DNA of 64,000 nucleotides from Cherax quadricarinatus (lineage: Eukaryota > Arthropoda > Malacostraca > Decapoda > Parastacidae): assembly GCF_038502225.1 (NCBI RefSeq), contig NC_091352.1, positions 24,631,390 to 24,695,389 on the forward strand, read 5' to 3'. Below the pieces are notes generated by a model. It did not search any database and had not been told where the DNA came from. It saw nothing but the letters and a program-made list of their open reading frames with translations. Positions within the stretch are counted from its first letter, which is position 1; each line of letters opens with the position of its first letter. Positions 39,704 through 59,455 of the stretch are shown here, piece by piece. A program made the translations under genes and the position numbers.

Positions 39704-42700
39704 CCATGGTGTCCTTCATCCACGGTGTCCTTCATCCACGGTGTCCTTCATCTACGGTGTCCTTCATCCACGGTGTCCTTCATCCACGGTGTCCTTCATC
39801 CACGGTGTCCTTCATCCACGGTGTCCTTCATCCACGGTGTCCTTCATCTACGGTGTCCTTCATCTACGGTGTCCTTCATCCACGGTGTCCTTCATCCACG
39901 GTGTCCTTCATCCACGGTGTCCTTCATCCACGGTGTCCTTCATCCACGGTGTCCTTCATCTATGGTGTCCTTCATCCACGGTGTCCTTCATCCACGGTGT
40001 CCTTCATCTACGGTGTCCTTCATCTACGGTGTCCTTCATCTACGGTGTCCTTCATCCACGGTGTCCTTCATCTACGGTGTCCTTCATCCACGGTGTCCTT
40101 CATCCACGGTGTCCTTCATCCACGGTGTCCTTCATCTACGGTGTCCTTCATCTACGGTGTCCTTCATCCACGGTGTCCTTCATCCACGGTGTCCTTCATC
40201 CACGGTGTCCTTCATCCACGGTGTCCTTCATCTACGGTGTCCTTCATCTACGGTGTCCTTCATCCACGGTGTCCTTCATCCACGGTGTCCGTCATCCACG
40301 GTGTCCTTCATCCACGGTGTCCTTCATCTACGGTGTCCTTCATCCACGGTGTCCTTCATCCACGGTGTCCTTCATCCACGGTGTCCTTCATCCACGGTGT
40401 CCTTCATCTACGGTGTCCTTCATCCACGGTGTCCTTCATCCACGGTGTCCTTCATCCACGGTGTCCTTCATCCACGGTGTCCTTCATCCACGGTGTCCTT
40501 CATCCACGGTGTCCTTCATCCACGGTGTCCTTCATCTACGGTGTCCTTCATCTACGGTGTCCTTCATCCACGGTGTCCTTCATCCACGGTGTCCTTCATC
40601 CACGGTGTCCTTCATCCACGGTGTCCTTCATCTACGGTGTCCTTCATCTACGGTGTCCTTCATCCACGGTGTCCTTCATCCACGGTGTCCGTCATCCACG
40701 GTGTCCTTCATCCACGGTGTCCTTCATCTACGGTGTCCTTCATCCACGGTGTCCTTCATCCACGGTGTCCTTCATCCACGGTGTCCTTCATCCACGGTGT
40801 CCTTCATCTACGGTGTCCTTCATCTACGGTGTCCTTCATCCACGGTGTCCTTCATCCACGGTGTCCTTCATCCACGGTGTCCTTCATCCACGGTGTCCTT
40901 CATCCACGGTGTCCTTCATCTACGGTGTCCTTCATCTACGGTGTCCTTCATCTACGGTGTCCTTCATCTACGGTGTCCTTCATCTACGGTGTCCTTCATC
41001 CACGGTGTCCTTCATCCACGGTGTCCTTCATCTACGGTGTCCTTCATCTACGGTGTCCTTCATCCACGGTGTCCTTCATCTACGGTGTCCTTCATCCACG
41101 GTATCCTTCATCCACGGTGTCCTTCATCCACGGTGTCCTTCATCCACGGTGTCCTTCATCCGCGGTGTCTTTCATCCACGATGTCCTTCATCCACGGTGT
41201 CCTTCATCCACGGTGTCCTTCATCCACGGTGTCCTTCATCAACGGTGTCCTTCATCCACGGTGTCCCTCATCCACGGTGTCCTTCATCCACGGTGTCCTT
41301 CATACACGGTGTCCCTCATCCACGGTGTCCTTCATCCACGGTGTCCTGTATCCATGGTGTCCCTCATCAACGGTGTCCATCATCCACGGTGTCCATCATC
41401 CACGGTGTCCATCATCCACGGTGTCCATCATCCACGGTGTCCATCATCCACGGTGTATATCATCCACGGTGTCCATCATCCACGGTGTCCATCATCCACG
41501 GTGTCCTTCATCCACGGTGTCCTTCATCCACGGTGTCCTTCATCCACGGTGTCCTTCAACCACGGTGTCCTTCATCCACGGTGTCCTTCATCCACGGTGT
41601 CCTTCATCTACGGTGTCCTTCATCCACGGTATCCTTCAACCACGGTGTCCTTCATCCACGGTGTCCTTCATCCACGGTGTATATCATCCACGGTGTCCAT
41701 CATCCACGGTGTCCATCATCCACGGTGTCCTTCATCCACGGTGTCCTTCATCCACGGTGTCCTTCATCCACGGTGTCCTTCAACCACGGTATCCTTCATC
41801 CACGGTGTCCTTCATACACGGTGTCCTTCATCCACGGTGTCCTTCATCCGCGGTGTCCTTCATCCACGGCGTCTTTCATCCACGGTGTCCTTCATCCACG
41901 GTGTCCTTCAACCACGGTGTCCTTCATCCACGGTGTCCTTCATCCACGGTGTCCTTCATCTACGGTGTCCTTCATCCACGGTATCCTTCATCCACGGTGT
42001 CCTTCATCCACGGTGTCCTTCATCCACGGTGTCCTTCATCCGCGGTGTCCTTCATCCACGGTGTCCTTCATCCACGGTGTCCTTCATCCACGGTGTCCTT
42101 CATCCACGGTGTCCTTCAACCACGGTATCCTTCATCCACGGTGTCCTTCATACACGGTGTCCTTCATCCACGGTGTCCTTCATCCGCGGTGTCCTTCATC
42201 CACGGCGTCTTTCATCCACGGTGTCCTTCATCCACGGTGTCCTTCAACCACGGTGTCCTTCATCCACGGTGTCCTTCATCCACGGTGTCCTTCATCCAGG
42301 TGTCCTTCATCCAGGTGTCCTTCATCCACGGTGTCCTTCATCCAGGTGTCCTTCATCCACGGTGTCCGTCATCCACGGTGTCCTTCATCCAGGTGTCCTT
42401 CATCCAGGTGTCCTTCATCCACGGTGTCTCTCATCCACGGTGTCCTACATTCACGGTACCCTGCATCCAGGTGTCCTTCATCCACGGTGTCCTTCATCCA
42501 GGTGTCCTTCATCCACGGTGTCCTTCATCCAGGTGTCCGTCATCCACGGTGTCCGTCATCCACGGTGTCCGTCATCCATGGTGTCCATCAACCACGGTGT
42601 CTGTCATCCACGGTGTCCATCATTCACGGTGTCTGTCATCCACGGTGTCCGTCATCCACGGTGTCCGTCATCCACGGTGTCCATCATCCACGGTGTCTGT

Positions 42701-44262
42701 CATCCACGGTGTCTGTCATCCACGGTGTCCATCATCCACGGTGTCCGTCATCCACGGTGTCCATCATCCACGGTGTCCATCATCCACGGTGTCTGTCATC
42801 CACGGTGTCCATCATCCACGGTGTCCCTCATCCACGGTGTCCATCATCCACGGTGTCCATCATCCACGGTGTCTGTCATCCACGGTGTCCATCATCCACG
42901 GTGTCTGTCATCCACGGTGTCCATCATCCACGGTGTCCATCATCCACGGTGTCTGTCATCCACGGTGTCCATCATCCACGGTGTCCGTCATCCATGGTGT
43001 CCATCATCCACGGTGTCCATCATCCACGGTGTCTGTCATCCACGGAGTCCGTCATCCACGGTGTCCGTCATCCACGGTGTCCATCATCCACGGTGGCTGT
43101 CATCCACGGTGTCCGTCATCCACGGTGTCCATCATCCACGGTGTCCATCATCCACGGTGTCCATCATCCACGGTGTCCATCATCCACGGTGTCCGTCATC
43201 CACGGTGTCCATCATCCACGGTGTCCATCATCCACGGTGTCTGTCATCCACGGTGTCCGTCATCCACGGTGTCCGTCATCCACGGTGTCCATCATCCACG
43301 GTGTCCATCATCCACGGTGTCCATCATCCACGGTGTCTATCATCCACGGTGTCCATCATCCACGGTGTCCGTCATCCACGGTGTCCATCATCCACGGTGT
43401 CCATCATCCACGGTGTCTGTCATCCACGGTGTCCGTCATCCACGGTGTCCGTCATCCACGGTGTCCATCATCCACGGTGTCCGTCATCCACGGTGTCCAT
43501 CATCCACGGTGTCCATCATCCACGGTGTCCATCATCCACGGTGTCCATCATCCACGGTGTCCATCATCCACGGTGTCCGTCATCCACGGTGTCCATCATC
43601 CACGGTGTCCATCATCCACGGTGTCTGTCATCCACGGTGTCCGTCATCCACGGTGTCCATCATCCACGGTGTCCGTCATCCACGGTATCCATCATCCACG
43701 GTGTCCATCATCCACGGTGTCTGTCATCCACGGTGTCCGTCATCCACGGTGTCCGTCATCCACGGTGTCCATCATCCACGGTGTCCATCATCCACGGTGT
43801 TCGTCATCCACGGTGTCCATCATCCACGGTGTCCATCATCCACGGTGTCCATCATCCACGGTGTCCATCATCCACGGTGTCCATCATCCACGGTGTTCGT
43901 CATCCACGGTGTCCATCATCCACGGTGTCCATCATCCACGGTGTCCATCATCCACGGTGTCCATCATCTACGGTGTCCGTCATCCACGGTGTCCATCATC
44001 CACGGTGTCCATCATCCACGGTGTCTGTCATCCACGGTGTCCGTCATCCACGGTGTCCGTCATCCACGGTGTCCATCATCCACGGTGTCCATCATCCACG
44101 GTGTTCGTCATCCACGGTGTCCATCATCCACGGTGTCCATCATCCACGGTGTCCATCATCCACGGTGTCCATCATCCACGGTGTCCATCATCCACGGTGT
44201 CCGTCATCCACGGTGTCCGTCATCCACGGTGTCCATCATCCACGGTGTCCTACATCTTTACC
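39704..44262 (+). repeat. 16-bp minisatellite, about 285 units
   Basis: The unit is catccacggtgtcctt. From about 39,704 to 41,360 most units end in cctt. From about 42,540 on they read ccat, ccgt or ctgt; between these the types are mixed, and 42,290-42,540 has several ccagg deletion units. All three forward frames lack stops throughout, giving 1,512-, 1,541- and 1,599-codon open frames made of HPRCPSSTVSFIHGVL (three units). They carry no protein-coding evidence. Internal duplications of 21 and 25 units are visible. Confidence 0.97.
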
Positions 44263-44427
44263 CAACTTCCACCTCCTAAAGATTCCATATTTTTTCTCAA
44301 GAAATCATTGAGTAACTCTTGTTATGTTTGATGATGACAGTGACAGCCTCGACACTCTCCTTGTTACACCTTATTACTTAACCTAGATATAAGAAGAAGT
44401 AGATAGACTCTGCTATCTTCCTCATCA

Positions 44428-44428
<1 letters not shown>
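44263..44428. other. Unassigned spacer downstream of a Beat exon
   Basis: On the Beat strand this follows the exon's donor site and (GA)n tract. No further exon is recognised. Confidence 0.4.
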
Positions 44429-44596
<168 letters not shown>

Positions 44597-44604
44597 CCAC
44601 TTAC

Positions 44605-44738
44605 CTTCTCACCATTGATGAACCAGGTCAGCTGTGCAGCAGGTTTGCTCTTCGAAGAGGTACAGTTAAGTCTGGCTGTGTCGCCCACCCTGTAGTGTGT
44701 CCTGGACCCTTGTATGGTCGGTCCTCTCTCAGGTAGCT
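44605..44738 (-). CDS. Beaten-path (Beat) family exon: start of second Ig-like domain
   Basis: A 134-bp minus-strand exon. The acceptor is ttgtcaacttttcag (AG at 44,740-44,739) and the donor is GTAAGTGG from 44,604. It enters in phase 1 and leaves in phase 0. Together with the last base of the exon at 59,784 it reads E-LPERGPTIQGSRTHYRVGDT, then ARLNCTSSKSKPAAQLTWFI and NGEK. The segment PxxGPxIxG.xxxYxxGD...NCTSxxSxPAxxLTWxINGE is diagnostic of Beat proteins, secreted or membrane-tethered immunoglobulin-superfamily ligands that act in arthropod axon guidance through Side-family receptors. The Cys of NCTS is the first Cys of the domain and the Trp of LTW is the core Trp. I do not assign a paralogue. 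The rest of the domain is not found in the window, so the next intron probably extends beyond the left edge. Confidence 0.85.
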
Positions 44739-45156
44739 CTGAAAAGTTGACAAGATAATCTAAGCTAATAGACGTTAACCTGCTTTCTAAGAGAGAGAGA
44801 GAAAGACAGAGAGAGAAAGACAGAGAGAGAGGGAAAGAGAGATAGATTAGCTGGTTGGCTGGTTTAAAAGGTTGTCTTAGTGAATAAAGAGAGAGAGGAT
44901 AAGGTGTCATTTCAATAAGTTAGGAAGAATTGGTTTCTTTCCATGTCGGATAAGGAAATTTCCCGGAAATTACAGTCTTCAAGATGGCTGCCAAGGTGGT
45001 CACTGATCACCCACGTAGCAGCATAGTCTATCTCAGTGTGAATGTTGAATAAATAATCAAATTTGATGTTAACTATATATATTTAAGTAAAGAAAGTTAT
45101 TTTATACTGTCTTCCCCGGATTCGTTATATGAAGAAGGGGAACAATGGTAAATTAA

Positions 45157-45327
<171 letters not shown>

Positions 45328-45480
45328 CCGCCTCTAGAACTGAACAGCTCTGTTCTCCCTGTAGCTGTTTGAACATTTTCCTCTCATATCAACCCCAATA
45401 TTCTATATTCTATGTGAACTTTATTAATAGACAGAATACATTATGAGGAAGCCCAAACATGAATACATTGGTACAATACA

Positions 45481-47140
45481 TCAAAGATTATGAATCTCCT
45501 CCAGCTCCTCTGAAGCTGGGCGCGAGCCCAGTATGCAGCATGCATTTCCCCTCTGGATGGCCATGCTGAGGCGCTGGAACATGAAAATGACTGCTCTTGG
45601 GCCCCTGGTGGTGCCGATGAGTCTGGAACCCAGTTCTTTAAGGAAACGTGTCGCATGTTTTCCCCATGATCTCAAGGTCTCTGATCCCACTGGGACAAAT
45701 TGATACTGTTGGCTTATGTCCCAGTACTTGGTGATCTTGTACTCTTCCCTGTGATCAGCAGCTCCTCCCTGTCGCCCCACACTGTGATAGATGTAGGTGT
45801 CAGCCAGTGTGGACACACAGGTATAGTCCCGTGCTAAGAGCTTGCCATTCTTCCAAGGATGGACAGTGATCCTATTGGGGCAGTTTGCTGGGTTGTGGGT
45901 TGTTTCTGCTAGTGATCGGGGCTCCTTTTCGGCTTTTCATCCAGCTGAAGCAAGGGTTCACTTGATGGTGTCGTTGACTTCATTGTGTCTTGCATGCTAA
46001 CCCTTGGTTTGGGAACAGTTAAGACCATGTAGGCCATATTGGTCGGCTTGCGCATCGCCGCAAATACACGTACATTCCGTGTGAATTGGGGCAACAAGGC
46101 GCAGAGCCACTGCAATACGGAGGGTCTTAGGGTCGAGGCGTGTTCCCATTGCCGAAATAGGAACTGTTTGGAGGAAGTCTCCGGAGTGATGTGCACTCAC
46201 AGCTTGGAGACAGGCAGTCTCCCCCTCTCTGATGATACAGCCCTAATCATGTTGGCAAGCATTTCCAGCGATGGGGCCATCCCAACTTGACTGTTTATAG
46301 GCCAGTGCTGCACTAGTTTTGGTGCTGGATCAGCAAGAGTTTCCCAATCAGTGATGGCACTGGCATAGCTAGGGTCATGTATTCCTACTGAACCACTGAG
46401 GTTGGCAGGAAGAATTTGTTTTATTATCTCGTTTGATGCTATGGAAGAGGATAGGAAAGCTGGTAGGGCAATCTGGGAGGATCTGCGTACTGCGAGGCCC
46501 CACTGTTCATCTTCAAGGGAAAGACTCAATGCACTCTCTAGCATGGTCTTAAGGAGAGAGTCATATTCCATAAGTTTTGGACTGCTGAAGGCTGGGGAGC
46601 ATCTCAGGAAGTTTTGGGATTGACAGGCACCTGGTGAGTGGGTAGAAGGCATCATCCTGCCTTCCATTCTCTGGAGGTCTGAGATATTTTTTTTCTAGGA
46701 TCAGGTCGATGGCATTGGACCCAAGAGGAGCACCAAGAAGAGTGCTGTTGGCTGGATCAATGGCTCGTGCTCCTGGTAAAACAGTACTAATTTTCTGGAT
46801 CATCTGTCGATTGTTAGAAACTATTTCACATTTGGTGGGGTTTAAAGACAGGCCCAGGCTCTCTCTCATGTCTTTAATTTTTCTGATTCCCTATAGGAGA
46901 GATTTTGTAGTGCCAGCTAGGGTACCATCATCCAAGAACCAGATATTGAGCTCACTGGAGAGCGCTTCTGTGACTTCCTTGATGACCAGACAGAATTGAA
47001 AGTGGGCGAGAGGGTCCCCCTGTTGCACACCCTCACACGAGTCAATGTTATGGTCCCCAAACAATAGTTTAGAAGTCACAGTATAACATGATTCTGTGAA
47101 GGGATAGAGGGAAGGGAAGTGTCTAGAAACTGCTTGGAGA
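45481..47140 (-). pseudogene. RLE-type non-LTR retroelement, RT to C-terminus, decayed
   Basis: Minus-strand blocks in order: SCEGVQQGDPLAHFQFCL (RT motif B region) and IWFLDDGTLAG (catalytic DD box) at 47,079-46,891. Then come LSLNPTKCEIVSNN and STLLGAPLGSNA at 46,869-46,561, and QWGLAVRRSSQIALPAFLSS at 46,667-46,197. The block LRIAVALRLVAPIHTECTCI with CGDAQADQYGLHGLNC, a C-x-C...H-x3-C finger, lies at 46,200-45,997. A region reading CPNRITVHPW and ARDYTCVSTLADTY leads into VGSETLRSWGK and [11 protein letters not shown], ending at a stop at 45,481. Frames shift several times. The RPD of the intact-looking copy at 1.4 kb is PN here, so the presumed endonuclease Asp is lost. RT motifs upstream of B are missing; the 5' break lies at a TA tract. 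Confidence 0.8.
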
Positions 47141-47143
47141 GCA

Positions 47144-47144
<1 letters not shown>

Positions 47145-47230
<86 letters not shown>
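47145..47230. repeat. (TA)n microsatellite
   Basis: About 86 bp of TA followed by gatagatagata. It abuts the 5'-truncated end of the RLE-type pseudogene. Confidence 0.97.
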
Positions 47231-47232
<2 letters not shown>

Positions 47233-47269
47233 TAGATAGATATAGATATCAATGCACCATACAGAAACA

Positions 47270-47345
47270 GGATTCAGTAGGATTCGAACCTACTACAGGG
47301 AGACTGACATGGTTTCCCCAAGTGATGCTCTAGACCACTGAGTCA
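47270..47345 (-). mobile_element. tRNA-like sequence, probably a SINE head
   Basis: Read on the minus strand, tgtgactcagtggtctagag fits box A and gtaggttcgaatcctac fits the T arm and box B (perfect gtagg/cctac stem). The anticodon and acceptor arms are not convincing. It could be a decayed tRNA or the head of another SINE family. Confidence 0.45.
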
Positions 47346-47508
47346 CACACATACAGAAGGAGAATGAGATATCTTGAAACCATGCATGAGGCACACTGAT
47401 GTGCTCGGTCTGGGGAGAAAGATGGCTTGTAAACCAACTGCCCAGCTTTTGAGGCATTTGTGGCTGAGTGATCTGCAGCGTTTGAGGTTAGAATCCTGCT
47501 GACTGCGA
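47346..47508. other. Unassigned spacer
   Basis: No gene. It includes tggctgagtgatctgcagcg and gaggttagaatcctgc, which look like tRNA boxes in the opposite orientation but lie too close together for a tRNA. Confidence 0.35.
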
Positions 47509-51215
<3,707 letters not shown>

Positions 51216-51239
51216 ATATATATATTATATATTATTATT

Positions 51240-54200
51240 AGTATTTTATTATCACACTGGCCGATTCCCACCAAGGCAGGGTGGTCCGAAAAAGAAAAAC
51301 TTTCACCATCATTCACTCCATCACTGTCTTGCCAGAAGGGTGCTTTACACTACAGTTTTTAAACTGCAACATTAACACCCCTCCTTCAGAGTGCAGGCAC
51401 TGTACTTCCCATCTCCAGGACTCAAGTCCGGCCTGCCGGTTTCCCTGAATCTCTTCATAAATGTTACTTTGCTCACACTCCAACAGCACGTCAAGTATTA
51501 AAAACCATTTGTCTCCATTCACTCCTATAAAACATGCTCACGCATGCCTGCTGGAAGTCCAAGCCCCTCGCACACAAAACCTCCTTTACCCCCTCCCTCC
51601 AACCTTTCCTAGGCCGACCCCTACCCCGCCTTCCTTCCACTACAGATTGATATACTCTTGAAGTCATTCTGTTTCGCTCCATTCTCTCTACATGTCCGAA
51701 CCACCTCAACAACCCTTCCTCAGCCCTCTGGACAACAGTTTTGGTAATCCCGCACCTCCTCCTAACTTCCAAACTACGAATTCTCTGCATCATATTCACA
51801 CCACACTTTGCCCTCAGACATGACATCTCCACTGCCTCCAGCCTTCTCCTCGCTGCAACATTAATCACACATGCTTCAAACCCATATAAGAGCGTTGGTA
51901 AAACTATACTCTCATACATTCCCCTCTTTGCCTTCAAGGACAAAGTTCTTTGTCTCCAATTCTATGATTCACCTCTTCCTTCATAGACCCATCCACTGAC
52001 ACGTCCACTCCCAAATATATGAATACATTCACCTCCTCCATACTCTCTCCCTCCAATCTGATATCCAATCTTTCATCACCCAATTTTTTTGTTATTCTCA
52101 TAACCTTACTCTTTCCTGTATTCACTTTTAATTTTCTTCTTTTGCATACCCTACCAAATTCATCCACCAATCTCTGCAACTTCTCTTCAAAATCTCCCAA
52201 GAGCACAGTGTCATCAGCAAAGAGCAACTGTGACAACTCCCACTTTATGTGTGATTCTTTATCTTTTAACTCCACTCCTCTTGCCAAGACCCTCACATTT
52301 ACTTCTCTTACAACACCATCTATAAATATATTAAACAACCACGGTGACATCACACATCCTTGTCTAAGGCCTACTTTTTCTGGGAAATAATTTCCCTCTT
52401 TGCTACATACTCTAACTTGAGCCTCACTATCCTCGTAAAAACTCTTCACTGCTTTCAGTAACCTACCTCCTACACCATACACCTGCAACATCTGCCACAT
52501 GCCCCCCTATCCACCCTGTCATACGCCTTTTCCAAATCCATAAATGCCACAAAGACCTCTTTAGCCTTATCTAAATACTGTTCACTTATATGTTTCACCG
52601 TAAACACTTGGTCCACACACCCCCTACCTTTCCTAAAGCCTCCTTGTTCATCTGCTATCCTATTCTCCGTCTTACTCTTAATTCTTTCAATAATAACTCT
52701 ACCATACACTTTACCAGGTATACTCAACAGACTTATCGCCCTATAATTTTTGCACTCTCTTTTGTCCCCTTTGCCTTTATACAAATAACTATGCATGCTC
52801 TCTTGCCAATCCCTAGGTACCTTACCCGCTTCCATACATTTATTAAATAATTGCACCAACCACTCCAAAACTATATCCCCACCTGCTTTTAACATTTCTA
52901 TCTTTATCCCATCAATCCCGGCTGCCTTACCCCCTTTCATTTTGCCTACTGCCTCACGAACTTCCCCCACACTCACAACTGGCTCTTCCTCACTCATACA
53001 AGATGTTATTCCTCCTTGCCCTATACACGAAATCACAGCTTCCCTATCTTCATCAACATTTAACAATTCCTCAAAATATTCCCTCCATCTTCCCAATACC
53101 TCTAACTCTCCATTTAATAACTCTCCTCTCCTATTTTTAACTGACAAATCCATTTGTTCTCTAGGCTTCCTTAACCTGTTAATCTCACTCCAAAACTTTT
53201 TCTTATTTTCAACAAAATTTGTTGATAACATCTCACCCACTCTCTCATTTGCTCTTTTTTCACATTGCTTCACCACTCTCTTAACCTCTCTCTTTTTCTC
53301 TATATACTCTTCCCTCCTTGCATCACTTCTACTTTGTAAAAACTTCTCATATGCTAACTTTTTCTCCCTTACTACTCTCTTTACATCATCATTCCACCAA
53401 TCGCTCCTCTTCCCTCCCGCACCCACTTTCCTGTAACCACAAACTTCTGCTGAACACTCTAACACTACATTTTTAAACCTACCCCATACCTCTTCGACCC
53501 CATTGCCTATGCTCTCATTAGCCCATCTATCCTCCAATAGTTGTTTATATCTTACCCTAACTGCCTCCTCTTTTAGTTTATAAACCTTCACCTCTCTCTT
53601 CCCTGATGTTTCTATTCTCCTTGTATCCCATCTACCTTTTACTCTCAGTGTAGCTACAACTAGAAAGTGATCTGATATATCCGTGGCCCCTCTATAAACA
53701 TGTACATCCTGAAGTCTACTTAACAGTCTTTTATCTACCAATACATAATCCAACAAACTACTGTCATTTCGCCCTACATCATATCTTGTATACTTATTTG
53801 TCCTCTTTTTCTTAAAATATGTATTGCCTATAACTAAACCCCTTTCTATACAAAGTTCAATCAAAGGGCTCCCATTATCATTTACACCTGGCACCCCAAA
53901 CTTACCTACCACACCCTCTCTAAAAGTTTCTCCTACTTTAGCATTCAGGTCCCCCACCACAATTACTCTCTCACTTGGTTCAAAGGTTCCTATACATTCA
54001 CTTAACATCTCCCAAAATCTCTCTCTCTCCTTTACATTCCTCTTTAATCCATATAGTTCTTGAATTTACACATTTATATTCTCTTTTCTCCTTCCATAAC
54101 TGATCCTTCAACATTACTGCTACCCCTTCCTTTGCTCTAACTCTCTCAGATACTCCGGATTTAATTCCATTTATTTCCCCCCACCGAAACTCCCCTACCC

Positions 54201-54456
54201 CCTTCAGCTTTGTTTCGCTTAGGGCCAGGACATCTAACTTCTTTTCATTCATAACATCAGCAATCATCTGTTTCTTGTCATCCGCACTACATCCACGCAC
54301 ATTTAAGCATCCCAGTTTTATAAAGTTTTTCTTCTTCTCTTTTTTAGTAAATGTCTACAGGAGAAGGGGTTACTAGCCCATTGCTCCCGGCATTTTAGTC
54401 GCCTCATACGACACGCATGGCTTACGGAGGAAAGATTCTTTTCCACTTCCCCATGG
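51240..54456 (-). pseudogene. RTE-like LINE copy 2, nearly full length, frameshifted
   Basis: It reads minus-strand from a 5' UTR start near 54,456 (ccatgg.gaagtgg) to the 3' end near 51,240. The endonuclease has LDVLALSETKLKGVGEFRWG, VVGDLNAKVG (GDxN intact) and TDISDHFLVVATL. The RT has KAAGIDGIKIEML, FMDLEKAYDRVDRG, GLRQGCVMSPWLFNIF and LLFADDTVLLG. Lesions seen: loss of about 80-90 bp of the endonuclease around 54,010 at a gagaga run, removing the IVSVYAPEEERS segment; a small indel at about 52,500 (ggggcatgtgg); and about 40 bp missing at about 51,958 between attg and gagac. The intervening reading frames are long and well preserved, so it is a recent copy. The 29-bp unit lies at 51,381-51,409. 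Confidence 0.92.
51381..51409 (-). repeat. Single 29-bp minisatellite unit in the RTE copy 2 3' UTR
   Basis: Minus-strand copy identical to the unit at 50,935-50,963. Confidence 0.93.
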
Positions 54457-54459
54457 ACA

Positions 54460-54470
54460 ATAGAATAATA

Positions 54471-54516
<46 letters not shown>

Positions 54517-54800
54517 CTTTATTTACTACAAGTACATGTACACGGTATACAGTCCTAGCTGACAACAATGACATACTACTACATAGAAAGCCACTTGTTA
54601 TGCTGAGCATCTCGGGCAAATTAGGTCAGTCCCAGGATGCGACCCACACCAGTCGACTAACACCCAGGTACCCATTTTACTGATGGGGAACATAGACAAC
54701 AGGTGGAAAGAAACACGTCCAATGTTTCTACTCTGGCTGGGAATCGAACCCAGGCCCTCACCGTGTGAAGCGAGAGCGTTAACCACCAGGCCACCAGAGC
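54460..54800 (-). mobile_element. tRNA-derived SINE, copy 4 (minus strand)
   Basis: (TAA)n tail at 54,466-54,516 beside the RTE copy 2 5' end, the shared body, a single 32-bp unit near 54,631-54,666, and a well-kept head. In the head the complement of gggaatcgaaccc (box B) lies at 54,739 and that of gcgttaaccaccaggccac (box A) at 54,777. This is the clearest tRNA-like head of the four copies. Confidence 0.88.
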
Positions 54801-54860
54801 TATTTAGAAAAAGGGGAAAAACCTAGATGTATGTATATATATATGCATGTGCGTGTCTGT

Positions 54861-55150
54861 GAAGTTTGACTAAAGTGTAAGTAGGAATAGCAAGATATCC
54901 CTGTTATCTAGCGTGTTTATAAGACAGAAAAAGACACCAGCATGAGAGAAAGACAGAAATTGTTGTTGTTATAGGTAGCAGGTTGGTAGACAGCAACCAC
55001 CCAGGGAGGTACTACCGTCCTGTCAAGTGAGTGTAAAACGAAAGCCTGTAATTGTTTTACATGATAGGATTGCTGGTGTCTTTTGTCTGTCTCATAAACA
55101 TGCAAGATTACAGGTACGTCTTGCTACTTCTACTTACACTTAGGTCACAC
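54861..55150. repeat. Long inverted repeat upstream of RTE copy 3
   Basis: The left arm at about 54,861-54,942 (gtttgactaaagtgtaagta ... acagaaaaagacaccagca) and the right arm at about 55,071-55,150 (tgctggtgtcttttgtctgt ... tacacttaggtcacac) pair over about 80 bp with some mismatches. They enclose about 128 bp that includes ggtagacagcaaccacccag. It ends about 100 bp before the RTE copy 3 start and could be a separate foldback element or part of a longer RTE 5' UTR. Confidence 0.8.
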
Positions 55151-55246
55151 TACACATACATGTACATGTTTATTTATACACACTCATCTGAGTTTTCTTT
55201 GATTTTATCTTAATAGTTCTTGATCTTATTACCTTTCCTTTTATAT

Positions 55247-58803
<3,557 letters not shown>

Positions 58804-59145
58804 CAATTGTCTTGAAAGATTTGTTAAGTTACACTATAAATTAAGTTAAGATCCTGGACTTCACGTTACGAAACTGACAAAGCAAATGGGATGATAATGA
58901 AAGACAATGTAGATTATAGTGGAAAAATGAACATGTTACAAGAACTTAAGTGTCTCTTAAGATTAAGACACATGTGCAAGTCCTGCTTAACAAGTTTTGT
59001 CAATGTACACAGTGGAAGAAGAATGGTGACCCTGATACTGGAACCAGTGGTACAAGTGGTGACATGCAACGCTTAAAAATATGTCTTCGGCAACTAATAC
59101 TTGAAGATTATAAAGAGAAGCGGCAGTTGAGGAGACAATAACAAG
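58804..59145. other. Unassigned intronic stretch
   Basis: No gene recognised. Two overlapping 61-63-codon frames have no family features. Confidence 0.4.
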
Positions 59146-59455
59146 TTAGCATGACACGCTTTATGGAGTGAACGTACACTAGTGGATCCCATCCACAAGT
59201 GGTCACATGTTAGCAGGACACGCTTTATGGAGTGAACGTACACTAGTGGATCCCATCCACAAGTGGTCACATGTTAGCAGGACACTCTTTATGGAGTGAA
59301 CGTACACTAGTGGATCCCATCCACAAGTGGTCACATGTTAGCAGGACACTCTTTATGGAGTGAACGTACACTAGTGGATCCCATCCACAAGTGGTCACAT
59401 GTTAGCAGGACACGCTTTATGGAGTGAACGTACACTAGTGGATCCCATCCACATG
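59146..59455 (+). repeat. 64-bp minisatellite, five units
   Basis: The unit runs ttagcaggacacgctttatg ... ggatcccatccacaagtggtcacatg. Five copies are nearly identical; units 3 and 4 share gacactct for gacacgct. The unit contains ccactagtgtacg-type and gtggatccca/tccac short inverted motifs. Confidence 0.95.

Noticed and set aside
39512..44311. A 1,599-codon forward open frame (and two others over 1,500 codons)
   Set aside because: Produced by the 16-bp array, which lacks stops in every forward frame. Three overlapping frames give the same repeat peptide, and no start context, domain or non-repeat coding sequence supports a gene.
47450..47505. Second tRNA-like sequence facing the one at 47,270-47,345
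   Set aside because: Box-A-like and box-B-like motifs are only about 20 nt apart, too close for a tRNA or an internal pol III promoter.
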